A program made the translations under genes and the position numbers. The notes under the pieces were generated by a model. It did not search any database, was not told where the DNA came from, and saw only the letters and a list, made by a program, of their open reading frames with translations. A stretch of DNA of 46,503 nt from an uncultured Lachnospiraceae bacterium (lineage in GTDB: Bacteria; Bacillota; Clostridia; Lachnospirales; Lachnospiraceae): assembly GCA_947178145.1 (NCBI GenBank), contig CAMWXE010000041.1, forward strand, positions 1 through 46,503. The letters are read 5' to 3'. Within the stretch, counting starts at the first letter, position 1; each line of letters starts with the position of its first letter. Shown here piece after piece: positions 7,650-15,732 of the stretch.

Positions 7650-9737
7650 CTACTCTTGTGGACTCCCATGCAATAACAGGATACTCTCAGCTATTTCCGC
7701 AACAATGTCCTCATCCTCGTCGCTAAGCTCCCCTGCAATGAAGTCAATCGCAATATAAACGCCCAGCTCCTTGTCATAGGACAAGATCCCCGGATAGAAT
7801 CTTTCTTCCCCTGTCTCCGGATCATCAACACTGATTTTGCATACAGCAGTACAGTTTGTCTCATTTTCTGCAACAGGCTGGTAATCATTGTTCCAATTGA
7901 CCTGCGCGCCCAGCATCAATTGATTATAGATTGCCACGTACTCAATACCGTATTCCTCTTCCTGCGGCACTTCAAACGTGTTGTAGCAAATACTCCCAAG
8001 CAGCTTATCCCCCTCATAAACCAGCACAGGACAAAAGCCGCCGGCTCCGCCCATATACGCTTCCTCTTCGCTCTGCGGACAGACCAGACTCCAATTTTCC
8101 GGCAGGGTAATCTGCAGGGTAAACGGCTCAATCTCAAAAATCTGAGCATTATACTCCGTCTTATCAAACTCATGCGCCGGAAACTGTACCTGATACACAT
8201 TCGCCCCCGCCTCTGTGCCCGCAGTCCCAAATTGCGCACTGATAAAGGCAGACACATCCTGTGTCCGAATATCTATCCACGCCGCCGGCTCTGTATTGGT
8301 CCGAAGGTATACATACATAGGCGCGTCAGCCGTAGAACCGCCGCCAATCCACAGGGAAAACATTTCATCCATCTCATAGACCCGGATATACAGCCCCGAA
8401 CCTGTCTCCACATAATCGTACTGCTCAAAATCCGTCCAGGTCAGTTCATTGCCAAACTCGGAGAGACGCTGTACCTCCTCCAATGTCAACTGGTTCATAC
8501 CGTCGCTGCTGCCCTCTTTCAGCCACGGCTGATACATCCACTGCCGCTGCGTCGAGTCTGTCGAATGCGTGTCAATCGGCGTGCCGCACTCCTGATACAC
8601 ATAAATATAGTTTTCATTGTAAGGACTCGTATAATACGCACACCCCTCCAGTCCCGTATCATTGGCCTGTGCGCTGTCTATTGTCCCGGCATACGCATAG
8701 CCATATGGCAGTTTCGACGCCGGCATATAGGGATCAATATATCTGGACGCATCCATAAGAATTGCCGGACGCACAGCCCACTGAATGTTATCCTCTGCCT
8801 CTTCCCTTGGATTGGTCAAAAAACAGACCGCAACAGCAACGCAGACCAGAACTGCCACCACAATCACCCAAAATGCCGGCCTTTTGTAATGCAGTACATT
8901 CCGCACGCGCTCCGTCACCCCCGTCTCTCCAAAAGCAATCGGACAAACCGCCGCTGTTCTGCGCGGCGCACTGCAGGAAAGCAGCGCCTGCGAGTAGTCG
9001 GCCCTCTGCTCAGCGTCGAGATTCTTCACCACCCGCTCATCACAGGCAAGCTCGATATCCTTGCAAAACAAAACATACGCCGCCCATATCACAGGGTTAT
9101 ACCAGTACAGGGAAAGCAGCAAAAAGCCAATCGGTTTCCACCAATGATCACGGCATTTAATATGTGCCTGCTCATGCGCAATGACATACTCCTGCTCCTT
9201 TTGAGTCAAACGAAACGGCAGATAGATGCGGGGACGCACAATTCCCAGCACAAAAGGCGAAACGGCATACTCACTCTGATAAATACAGTCTGTCAGCAGC
9301 ACAGCAGTGCTCATGCGTCTGTACAGTCTCCAATAGCTGACCGCCGCATACAGCAGCATGACAGCAATTCCGGCAATCCAACAGCCAGCAGCTACCGAAA
9401 TAAAAATCTGCAAAGGATTCACACTATCTCCTATATCAGGGGCAAATGCTTCCACTATCACCGGATTGACAGCCTGGTTAAAAGCCGCTATTCCACTGTG
9501 AATCTGTGGCTCCTGCATGTCCGCAATCTGTGGACTTATGGTCTCTGCGCTGGGAATCAGACTGAAGATACTCTGAATCGAAACAGGCAATACCAGCCGC
9601 AATGCAACAATTCCCCACAGTACAGGCATCAGCCATTTTGGTGCTTTTCGCAGAACCAGCCGCAGAACAATCACCGCGAGCACCATCCATCCTGCGGCGA
9701 TGCCCATATTGACAAATTTCAGAAAAATATCAGTCAT
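7650..9737 (-). CDS. BlaR1/MecR1-like M56 membrane metallopeptidase
   Basis: 695 residues. Four hydrophobic segments lie near residues 12-30, 38-60, 112-134 and 288-307. A zinc-protease motif HEQAH (188-192) and ELACDE (229-234) are as in peptidase family M56. BlaR1-type proteins sense an external signal and cleave the partner BlaI repressor in the cytosol. The C-terminal ~385 residues lie outside the cell and do not show the serine-transpeptidase (SxxK) sensor of true beta-lactam receptors, so the signal is probably something else. The ATG at 9737 has an AAGGAG site and overlaps the stop of the BlaI gene (ATGACTGA, 8 bases), which implies translational coupling. Confidence 0.87.
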   Translation of the reverse strand: MTDIFLKFVNMGIAAGWMVLAVIVLRLVLRKAPKWLMPVLWGIVALRLVLPVSIQSIFSLIPSAETISPQIADMQEPQIHSGIAAFNQAVNPVIVEAFAPDIGDSVNPLQIFISVAAGCWIAGIAVMLLYAAVSYWRLYRRMSTAVLLTDCIYQSEYAVSPFVLGIVRPRIYLPFRLTQKEQEYVIAHEQAHIKCRDHWWKPIGFLLLSLYWYNPVIWAAYVLFCKDIELACDERVVKNLDAEQRADYSQALLSCSAPRRTAAVCPIAFGETGVTERVRNVLHYKRPAFWVIVVAVLVCVAVAVCFLTNPREEAEDNIQWAVRPAILMDASRYIDPYMPASKLPYGYAYAGTIDSAQANDTGLEGCAYYTSPYNENYIYVYQECGTPIDTHSTDSTQRQWMYQPWLKEGSSDGMNQLTLEEVQRLSEFGNELTWTDFEQYDYVETGSGLYIRVYEMDEMFSLWIGGGSTADAPMYVYLRTNTEPAAWIDIRTQDVSAFISAQFGTAGTEAGANVYQVQFPAHEFDKTEYNAQIFEIEPFTLQITLPENWSLVCPQSEEEAYMGGAGGFCPVLVYEGDKLLGSICYNTFEVPQEEEYGIEYVAIYNQLMLGAQVNWNNDYQPVAENETNCTAVCKISVDDPETGEERFYPGILSYDKELGVYIAIDFIAGELSDEDEDIVAEIAESILLLHGSPQE

Positions 9738-10149
9738 CTGCAGTCTCCTTTCCGTGCTGAACACCGCTGCTGTTTTCCTCATTGCCGTGACTGCATCTGT
9801 ATTGGTCAATCATCTGCTGTACCGCGTCAATCTCCTTCTCCGAAATCCTCCGATGTTTTGTAAACGCCGCTACAAATGCCGGAAGAGAGCCATCAAATTT
9901 CTTATCCACAAGCTCGTCAATCTCTGCTGCCTGAACAGCATCCTTCGAAATCAGAGAGGTCACAACAGAATTTTCATTTTTCAGCACTCCGCGCTCAGAC
10001 AGACGCTTAATCACGGTGTATACTGTCGTCGGCTTCCACCCAAGACGCTCCCTGCACAGTTTCACCAGCTCCCCACTGCTGACAGGCTCGTGTTCCCACA
10101 GAATCAGACAGAATCGATATTCACTTTCAAATACTTTCGGTGTTTCCAT
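9730..10149 (-). CDS. BlaI/MecI-family transcriptional repressor
   Basis: 139 residues. The N-terminal winged helix is typical of BlaI (ESEYRFCLILWEHEPVSSGEL, then GWKPTTVYTVIKRLSERGVL), followed by a C-terminal dimerisation region. The family represses its own operon until cleaved by the BlaR1 partner, which is the next gene here and overlaps it. Two tandem dyad operators lie just upstream of the ATG, which supports autoregulation. Whether the pair also controls other genes in the window is not known. Confidence 0.9.
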   Translation of the reverse strand: METPKVFESEYRFCLILWEHEPVSSGELVKLCRERLGWKPTTVYTVIKRLSERGVLKNENSVVTSLISKDAVQAAEIDELVDKKFDGSLPAFVAAFTKHRRISEKEIDAVQQMIDQYRCSHGNEENSSGVQHGKETADD

Positions 10150-10165
10150 AATACAGTTCTCCTTT

Positions 10166-10219
10166 CTCTAATACATTAGAGTACATATTTACACTAACAT
10201 ATTAGAGTCGCGAAGTCAA
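10166..10219 (-). promoter_or_regulatory. Tandem BlaI-type operators and promoter
   Basis: The perfect inverted repeat CTCTAAT-AC-ATTAGAG lies at 10166-10181. A related imperfect dyad, ACTAACAT-ATTAGAGT, lies at 10193-10208. Their centres are 27 bases apart. A -35 TTGACT at 10214-10219 (minus strand) and an extended -10, TGTTAGTGT with the hexamer at 10191-10196, are 17 bases apart and overlap the second dyad. The layout is as expected for BlaI repression of the blaI-blaR1 pair. Confidence 0.7.
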
Positions 10220-10269
10220 CCCCATTGCAGTGCATCAGAAAATTCAATGCCCGGGATTGACTCAACTGA

Positions 10270-11190
10270 TTAAGACACCGGACGCACAGCCTCCTTTTTC
10301 ACATAACCGGTCACATCCCCGTTCCTGTCTTTCACCGCGATCGCAATCTGGTAATGCTCATTCTCCTCCGCAAGTATTCTGACCTCCATCCCTTCCTTCA
10401 GCAAGGCCATCGGTGCCGCATCATCTGCCGCACTTACCACCATATACACATCTGTAATGACCTCTCCTGTCCTGTATTTTGGTATATCACTTTCAGCCTC
10501 AGTGCTTTCTTCCGATTCCATTTTCCTGCTCCTTACATTGGAAACGAACTGATATCCACTGTCCGTTTTTCGCAAAGTAACAATCCACTGCCCGCCTTCA
10601 TATGTTTTCTCATACTCCAAAACCAGTGTGTCATCCAACTGCCTGCTGCCAGACGTGACCGCACACCAGTCAAACCCCGTGTCCCCTTTTATCACATAAA
10701 AGCTGTCATACTGTTCTAAGTAATAAAAGTTTTCCAGCCCTCTCTTCTGCGTTTCCTCCAGACCAATACCTAATTTTTCCAGTAAAAAAGCATCCATCTC
10801 ACCTGGAGTAACTTTCACAATATCCAGATACGGCGCCTGGCTGTCCAACAGTGCCAGCTGTGCGGTTTCTTCCTCAGAAACCGCACCCGATATACCGCTG
10901 ATTCCGTCATAAAACAGGCAAAATAAATCGATCTCTTCTGGTTTTATGTACTCGCTGGTCAGCAGCATATTATTCATGTTGTCTGTCCCACCATTGAAAA
11001 AAGACTCGTTCAACAGTTCCATTTCCGCCTCAGAAAGGAGCTCCACGTCTTTCCTCTGTTCATCAGCGGCATATGTGATCCCCAAAAGGCAGATGCCAGG
11101 CACAACTATCAATCCCAACACCAGACACGCCGCTGCCCACACCTTTCGTTTTAACCACCCTCTCACAATGACTGCAATTTTCTCTTTCAT
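10270..11190 (-). CDS. Membrane-anchored protein with C-terminal SH3-like domain
   Basis: 306 residues from this start. A basic N-terminus is followed by one hydrophobic segment at about residues 17-42, so the rest is extracellular. The last ~65 residues (VITDVYMVVSAADDAA ... EGMEVRILAEE ... GYVKKEAVRPV) look like a bacterial SH3 (SH3b) domain, often used to bind cell wall. The middle is not recognised. The ATG at 11190 has GGAGG 10 bases upstream. A longer in-frame start at 11271 also has an AAGGAG site, but the likely -10 box sits so close to it that this site would not be in the transcript. The gene precedes blaI on the same strand. Confidence 0.7.
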   Translation of the reverse strand: MKEKIAVIVRGWLKRKVWAAACLVLGLIVVPGICLLGITYAADEQRKDVELLSEAEMELLNESFFNGGTDNMNNMLLTSEYIKPEEIDLFCLFYDGISGISGAVSEEETAQLALLDSQAPYLDIVKVTPGEMDAFLLEKLGIGLEETQKRGLENFYYLEQYDSFYVIKGDTGFDWCAVTSGSRQLDDTLVLEYEKTYEGGQWIVTLRKTDSGYQFVSNVRSRKMESEESTEAESDIPKYRTGEVITDVYMVVSAADDAAPMALLKEGMEVRILAEENEHYQIAIAVKDRNGDVTGYVKKEAVRPVS

Positions 11191-11286
11191 GTTATCTCGT
11201 CCTCCTTCCGCCACATTTTTTCCGTTCTTCGTTTCGCTGCCGGAACCCTTTTTCATTTTCTTCTCTGCCATTCACTCTTCTCCTTC

Positions 11287-11315
11287 AGTATAACAAGCAT
11301 GTCATATTTTTACAA
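11287..11315 (-). promoter_or_regulatory. Promoter of the SH3-like membrane protein gene
   Basis: On the minus strand TTGTAA (11310-11315) and TATACT (11287-11292) are 17 bases apart. Transcription would begin near 11280. This favours the internal ATG at 11190 as the translation start of the downstream gene. Confidence 0.5.
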
Positions 11316-11489
11316 TAGCTGTTTTACAAACTTATGTTCAAGAACTATTGTACGCCTATCGCAGAAATATGTCAAGCCTTTTCAGAAAATATGTTTGCCT
11401 GTTTGTTACAGTAATTCCATTATATTTTCCCCGTCTCAAATCCAAACTTCCTTTGCCGTATTTTACCAATCATCTTACAGACTCTATGC

Positions 11490-11539
11490 GGAAACGCCCC
11501 TCCACATTGCCTGACTGGCAATGTGGAGGGGGCGTTTCC
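11490..11539. other. Very stable 22-bp hairpin between genes
   Basis: GGAAACGCCCCTCCAC continuing to 11511 pairs with 11517-11539 across a 5-base loop (TGACT), with one bulged G. It begins 15 bases after the stop codon of the MerR-type gene on the minus strand. There is no T-run on either side, so it is not a standard intrinsic terminator. It may be a 3' processing or stabilising structure, a factor-dependent end, or a small dispersed element. Confidence 0.7.
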
Positions 11540-11553
11540 ATCAACTGTTCTGC

Positions 11554-12303
11554 CTAATCCTTATCACAATACACCGCGATCGCCTGGCTGACAAACACTG
11601 CGGTTCCCTCCCCGCCAGCCTTGTCAATGCTGCGCTTCATGCGCTCATCACACACATACATCTCGCCCAGTCCGCGCAGAATCTCATCTGTACACTGATA
11701 ATAGTGCTCCGTGATAAAAGCCTGTATTCCGGCAACCTGCTCCTGCGCTGCCTCGTCAGCGGGAGACCCCTGCCGCAGCTTTCCTATCTCGGCAAACCGC
11801 TCCATCAGCTGACTGCCAATCTCTGCCTGCTCCGTGTCCGTCCTTGCTTTCGTCTTTTGCCGATACTCGTCACAGGCCTTAGCACTGCCCCATCGCTCCC
11901 GGACTTCCTCCTCGTACTGTCTCATTTCTTCTTTGTCAAATGCGTCAAATGCGCCAAATGCCTTTAAATCCATTGATTCCACTCCTTTTTCCTGCAGCCT
12001 GCGCGCAAACAAGATCAGCTCCTGCGTGTGCGCGAGCTGCAGCTCCAACAGCCTGATCTGCTGTGCAAGCGCCTCCCGCCGGTCAAAATCCGGACTGTCC
12101 AGAATCGTCCGAATCTGCTTTAGCGGAAACTGCAGCTCGCGGAACAGCAGTATATTCTGCAGGCGCGCCAGCTCATCATCCCCATACAGACGATACCCCG
12201 CATCTGTCACTTTTGCAGGCTTCAGCAAGCCGATCGCATCATAGTGGTGCAGTGAGCGGACACTCACACCCGTCAGTTTGCTTACCTCGTTTACTGTCAG
12301 CAT
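11554..12303 (-). CDS. MerR-family regulator with TipAS effector domain
   Basis: 249 residues. The N-terminal MerR winged helix is clear (VNEVSKLTGVSVRSLHHYD, GLLKPAKVTDAGYRLY), followed by the dimerisation helix. Residues ~115-249 match the TipAS antibiotic-recognition domain (EEVRERWG near residue 131, then a helical ligand-binding bundle with an EHYYQCTDEILRGLGEMY segment). TipAL-type proteins bind thiopeptides or other hydrophobic drugs and activate promoters with a long spacer. The gene has such a promoter directly upstream, so it is probably autoregulated. It lies downstream of the LytTR/ABC operon on the same strand. Confidence 0.9.
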   Translation of the reverse strand: MLTVNEVSKLTGVSVRSLHHYDAIGLLKPAKVTDAGYRLYGDDELARLQNILLFRELQFPLKQIRTILDSPDFDRREALAQQIRLLELQLAHTQELILFARRLQEKGVESMDLKAFGAFDAFDKEEMRQYEEEVRERWGSAKACDEYRQKTKARTDTEQAEIGSQLMERFAEIGKLRQGSPADEAAQEQVAGIQAFITEHYYQCTDEILRGLGEMYVCDERMKRSIDKAGGEGTAVFVSQAIAVYCDKD

Positions 12304-12391
12304 TGCTTTCTTTTTCCTTTGCAGTTATTTATACTTTCAAGGTACATAACTGCTTCCTTTCTTAATTATGTTTATTCCCGGGAATGTCTTT

Positions 12392-12422
12392 ATCATAAAC
12401 TATGACATAATGTCAGGGTCAA
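12392..12422 (-). promoter_or_regulatory. MerR-type promoter with 19-bp spacer and operator
   Basis: On the minus strand TTGACC (12417-12422) and TATGAT (12392-12397) are 19 bases apart, the suboptimal spacing typical of MerR-activated promoters. Inside the spacer is a perfect dyad, TGACA-TAA-TGTCA (12403-12415). A separate 12-base palindrome, ATTCCCGGGAAT (12374-12385), lies at the expected transcript start. Confidence 0.75.
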
Positions 12423-12452
12423 GAGATTTCTTTCATTTTATCAATTATTTTT

Positions 12453-12686
12453 TCAGTACCGCTCTACAAGGCAAACATACTCTGTCCCGGCCTGTTCATC
12501 GATAAATGCCCGCAGCTCCGCAATCTCCTTCTCATTCAGACCTTTGCCGTCATACAGCAAAATCGTGCTTGGCACAACATCCCTGTGATTCTCCATTTTC
12601 GTCTCAATATCCATCCTGGAGACCGGCTGATCCGAGTCCCATATCACCATCATCAGTTCCAGTTCTGCATCCGGTATTCTCTTCAT
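12453..12686 (-). pseudogene. Internally deleted BlaI/MecI-family repressor remnant
   Basis: 77 residues. The first ~40 residues read like the start of a BlaI winged helix (PDAELELMMVIWDSDQPVSRMDIE), and the segment from ~48 (KGLNEKEIAELRAFIDEQ) reads like the end of the family's C-terminal helix. The recognition helix, wing and most of the dimerisation region are missing, since normal members have 120-140 residues. The reading frame is kept across the join, so a short protein could still be made. The ribosome site is weak. It is the last gene of the ABC/LytTR operon. Confidence 0.65.
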
Positions 12687-12727
12687 TTTTCCCGCCCTAT
12701 CTATCTTTCCTACAGTTCCTTACCGCT

Positions 12728-13807
12728 TCACGGAGTCAAAACCACTCTTTCATAGGTATCCAGCTCTTTTAATAGGTCCAGATTATGCCGCTCCGTCTCA
12801 TTAAAGACGCTGTCATCGAACTCCTCTGGTGTAACTTCCGGCAGATACCAGACCAGCATCATAAAGTAATTATATAAGTCCGTGTCCTTAAAAATATAAC
12901 CATGTCTGGCATATATCTCGTTTTTGGCAAGATGCAGAATCAGCGGCGGCACATCCTCAAAATCCTCCCTGGAACAGACGATTGTGTCAGTAGCGTACAG
13001 CGGCTCCACATACATGGAAATATCCCGCACTTCCCTGACATTCTCCATATAGTCCAGCCATTCACTGTAGAAGGAACAGTACTCCCGATATCTGCCCCGC
13101 TTCCCGATTTCTCTCAGAAGATGTTCCTCTGACCAGTCTGCACTGTACTGTTCCGGCAGTTCTGACTGCGCCTCCATATCTGACGCTTCGAGCGCTTCTG
13201 ACTGATTTTCCATATCTGGCGCCCCAAGCGGCTGTGTCTGCTCCTGCAAATCTGACACTTGTGTCAGACTACTTCTGGTCAAAGTATAGGAACCACTGAT
13301 TCCGTAGCCGCTCAAATTCTCATCACTCAGAACAAAGTCCTCAACAGTAATTCCAATCGCATCCTGTTTCAGCTGAATGTGCAGTGTTCCGCTGTTCCCC
13401 CAGCCATCGTCTGTAAACGGCCAGACGCACTGTCCGTCTTCGATGCTGCATGAAATACCATCGATTTCTGCAAAGCGCTCTGTTCCCCCCTGCTGTGCAT
13501 AGATCCATCCGCTCAACTCATTCTGATCCGTTATTTCCACATAAAACTCTATGCCGCCATCTCTAAGAAGATCCTCATGGGAAATTCCCCCCTCAGACCA
13601 GAATCCCGAGAAGAATTGATAATCCGTTTCTATTGTCTTTGCATCATCATCGCTATTGCCCTGTCCATCGTCAGCAAGCTCTCCCCCTATGACTTCCTCC
13701 GTTTTGTCTTCACGATACGTCCTCTGCACACCGCATCCCACATTCAGTACACAACAGCATAGCAGAACCGTCCCGATTTTGAGTCCTTTGGCAACACACT
13801 TTCTCAT
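12728..13807 (-). CDS. YARHG-domain lipoprotein
   Basis: 359 residues. The N-terminal signal has a cysteine-rich hydrophobic core and a probable lipidation Cys25 in an imperfect lipobox (NVGC). A YARHG domain occupies residues ~290-355, with EIYARHGYIF followed by a helical region and W.LPEVTPEEFDDSVFNETE. A low-complexity linker near residues 190-215 repeats the pattern DME.QSE.LE. YARHG domains are extracellular and thought to act at the cell wall. The gene is 23 bases downstream of the DUF3021 gene and so probably part of the ABC/LytTR operon, which may connect it to an envelope-stress response (inference). Confidence 0.8.
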   Translation of the reverse strand: MRKCVAKGLKIGTVLLCCCVLNVGCGVQRTYREDKTEEVIGGELADDGQGNSDDDAKTIETDYQFFSGFWSEGGISHEDLLRDGGIEFYVEITDQNELSGWIYAQQGGTERFAEIDGISCSIEDGQCVWPFTDDGWGNSGTLHIQLKQDAIGITVEDFVLSDENLSGYGISGSYTLTRSSLTQVSDLQEQTQPLGAPDMENQSEALEASDMEAQSELPEQYSADWSEEHLLREIGKRGRYREYCSFYSEWLDYMENVREVRDISMYVEPLYATDTIVCSREDFEDVPPLILHLAKNEIYARHGYIFKDTDLYNYFMMLVWYLPEVTPEEFDDSVFNETERHNLDLLKELDTYERVVLTP

Positions 13808-13830
13808 ATTTTAAACCCCTTCCTAACCCC

Positions 13831-14265
13831 TTATCTTTCTTTCCGCTCTTGCCCCTGATACATCCGCAGCCGCTCATTCATGAGCGCCGCCTGCTGCGTT
13901 CCTCTCCTCCACGCGACAGCAGAGACCACCACAAAGATGACCGCTATGGCAAGAAACATCGCCAATACCATCGGCAGATTATCGATGTAAAACCACCCAA
14001 ACCAGATTCCACAGCCCAGAACAATCACGTTTGTCAGGACATAGTGCCCAATATACAGCATCATCATCGCCTTCCTGCCAACCTCCCGCTGCGGATAAAA
14101 AAATGTCACGATGCTGCACAGAAACGAAACACACAAAATCTGCCACAAAATCTCAACCCCCAATACCGCCTGCTGCCAGAATATGGTTATATACAACGCA
14201 GTCACAAAAAGCACGCAGGTCGTCACACATACAAAGACAAAAATCATATCCCTCAACCGCCTCAA
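13831..14265 (-). CDS. DUF3021 family membrane protein
   Basis: 144 residues with four hydrophobic segments (about 7-29, 36-57, 70-92 and 98-118) and a basic C-terminal tail. DUF3021 proteins are usually encoded next to a LytTR regulator and are thought to modulate it. Here the LytTR gene ends 13 bases upstream. The start is a TTG at 14265, chosen because it sits 7 bases after an extended anti-SD match (GGGGGGTGATC) that overlaps the LytTR stop codon. The first in-frame ATG would be at 14247. Confidence 0.8.
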   Translation of the reverse strand: MRRLRDMIFVFVCVTTCVLFVTALYITIFWQQAVLGVEILWQILCVSFLCSIVTFFYPQREVGRKAMMMLYIGHYVLTNVIVLGCGIWFGWFYIDNLPMVLAMFLAIAVIFVVVSAVAWRRGTQQAALMNERLRMYQGQERKER

Positions 14266-14278
14266 CAGATCACCCCCC

Positions 14279-14716
14279 TCACAAACCGAGCTTTTGTTTT
14301 AACATTGGAACATATTGCCTCGAGATAATCACGCGCTCCCCGTTTCGCATCAATGCCTCAAACCTTCCGTTAAAGGCCGGACTCAGGCTCTTCACTTTCG
14401 CCAGATTGACAATACAGGATTTGGACGCGCGGAAAAAATCCGTTCCCTGAAACATGTCTTCCAGCTCATACAGTTTCCGCTTCGTCTCATAGACCTCTTT
14501 TTCCAGATACAAAAAGACCTTGCTGTCCACCGCCTCAAAATAGTAAATCTCCTCCGGCGGGACTTGAAAATAATTTCCATTCTGCAAAGCTGTTATCTTC
14601 TCCTGCCCGGCTTTAATCGCACAAATCAGCCTTAACAACTTCTGATCCATATGACGGCAGCGAACGATAATTTCATCTTCCTCCCCCTCGCCCGGCTCTA
14701 TAATCGTAATTTTCAT
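14279..14716 (-). CDS. LytTR-family DNA-binding regulator
   Basis: 145 residues without a receiver domain. The LytTR beta-fold DNA-binding domain covers about residues 45-145 (EEIYYFEAVDSKVFLYLE, FFRASKSCIVNLAKV, NGERVIISRQYVPMLKQKL). Stand-alone LytTR proteins paired with DUF3021 usually control a neighbouring ABC transporter, and here they lie downstream of one. The ATG at 14716 with GGAGGGG before it is preferred over an in-frame upstream ATG at 14749. Likely targets are direct or inverted repeats in the leader of the ABC operon. Confidence 0.88.
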   Translation of the reverse strand: MKITIIEPGEGEEDEIIVRCRHMDQKLLRLICAIKAGQEKITALQNGNYFQVPPEEIYYFEAVDSKVFLYLEKEVYETKRKLYELEDMFQGTDFFRASKSCIVNLAKVKSLSPAFNGRFEALMRNGERVIISRQYVPMLKQKLGL

Positions 14717-14814
14717 AACCCCTCCAAGTCTTCCAATTCCCGGAATCAAGGAACCTGCTATATCTGTCCGGGAAACCGTGAATCAACAACTGCGCAGTCT
14801 GTCTCATCCGTTCT

Positions 14815-15732
14815 CTATGAACGGTCTTTCAGTTTACGCCCCTTACTGATCCACGCTGACGCAATTATGGCTATTATAGCATATATTCCCAAAAATAGCA
14901 TCTGAAACTGTAATGATGCTTCTTTATCGCCCATCAAAACGCTCACTCCCATCTGCTCCCGAAACAGGTCTCCTGCCATCTCAGGCAGCCCGTCAAATGT
15001 TATGGCAATGGCATCATTGGTACAGACGCGCCGCATCATTGCAGCCCCGTGCAGCACCGGCATACATTTCAGCACGCTGCCAACACTCTCCGGCAGCATG
15101 GACATCGGCAGATAGACAGCTCCCACAAATCCGACCAATGTCCCTATAATTGTCATAATACTGCTCCACGCGCTCTCACTGTGAATAAACAGTGCCAGCA
15201 GATAGGACAGGGAAGCATAGACAAACGTGTTGAGCACGATCATGCCAGACAGCTTTATCCATTCCATCATGCTAAGCAGCGGGTGACCGCACACCGCCAT
15301 ATAGATTTCCCCCAGGACCAGTGTCAGCATGCACATTCCTGTCCCGACAATCCATGCGGAGAGAATATATCCCAGCGCAATCTTTATCCTCCTGACCGGC
15401 GTCATGTAAAAGCCCGCCAGCCTGTTTTTCGCCTCGTCCTGCACCATCGTCCCCATGACCGTCAGTGTGATCGTGACCGCATTGACCTCCAAAATTCCCG
15501 CAAGTGTCCACATCTGTATCAGATAAGAAGCGTTCCTCTCATCCGCAGCCGTGTCACGCACACCGCCAAATTCCGCTAGTGCACTCACGACATTCTCACT
15601 GTTCATATTTCCCAGAAACACCACCATCAATGCCAGCACAATCAACATCGACAGCACGGAAAAGAAGACGGACACATAGTCCCTGACATACAACAGCATA
15701 TTTCTCTTTAACAAATAATATATCTCTTTCAT
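14815..15732 (-). CDS. ABC transporter permease (ABC-2 type)
   Basis: 305 residues with six predicted membrane segments, beginning with YVRDYVSVFFSVLSMLIVLAL and ending with a hydrophobic helix before a basic tail. The ABC-2 / drug-exporter arrangement resembles the partners of DrrA/CcmA-type ATPases. The start ATG overlaps the ATPase stop by four bases (ATGA), so the two are translationally coupled and form one exporter. The substrate may be a drug, antimicrobial peptide or lipid; this cannot be decided from the sequence. Confidence 0.87.
   Translation of the reverse strand: MKEIYYLLKRNMLLYVRDYVSVFFSVLSMLIVLALMVVFLGNMNSENVVSALAEFGGVRDTAADERNASYLIQMWTLAGILEVNAVTITLTVMGTMVQDEAKNRLAGFYMTPVRRIKIALGYILSAWIVGTGMCMLTLVLGEIYMAVCGHPLLSMMEWIKLSGMIVLNTFVYASLSYLLALFIHSESAWSSIMTIIGTLVGFVGAVYLPMSMLPESVGSVLKCMPVLHGAAMMRRVCTNDAIAITFDGLPEMAGDLFREQMGVSVLMGDKEASLQFQMLFLGIYAIIAIIASAWISKGRKLKDRS

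Noticed and set aside
7920..9863. 647-codon open frame on the plus strand
   Set aside because: It is antisense to the BlaR1-like gene along its whole length, has no family features and is very rich in His, Arg and Cys, as expected for a shadow frame.
11299..11514. 71-codon frame between the SH3-like and MerR-type genes
   Set aside because: It ends inside the long hairpin, has no ribosome site and no family features.
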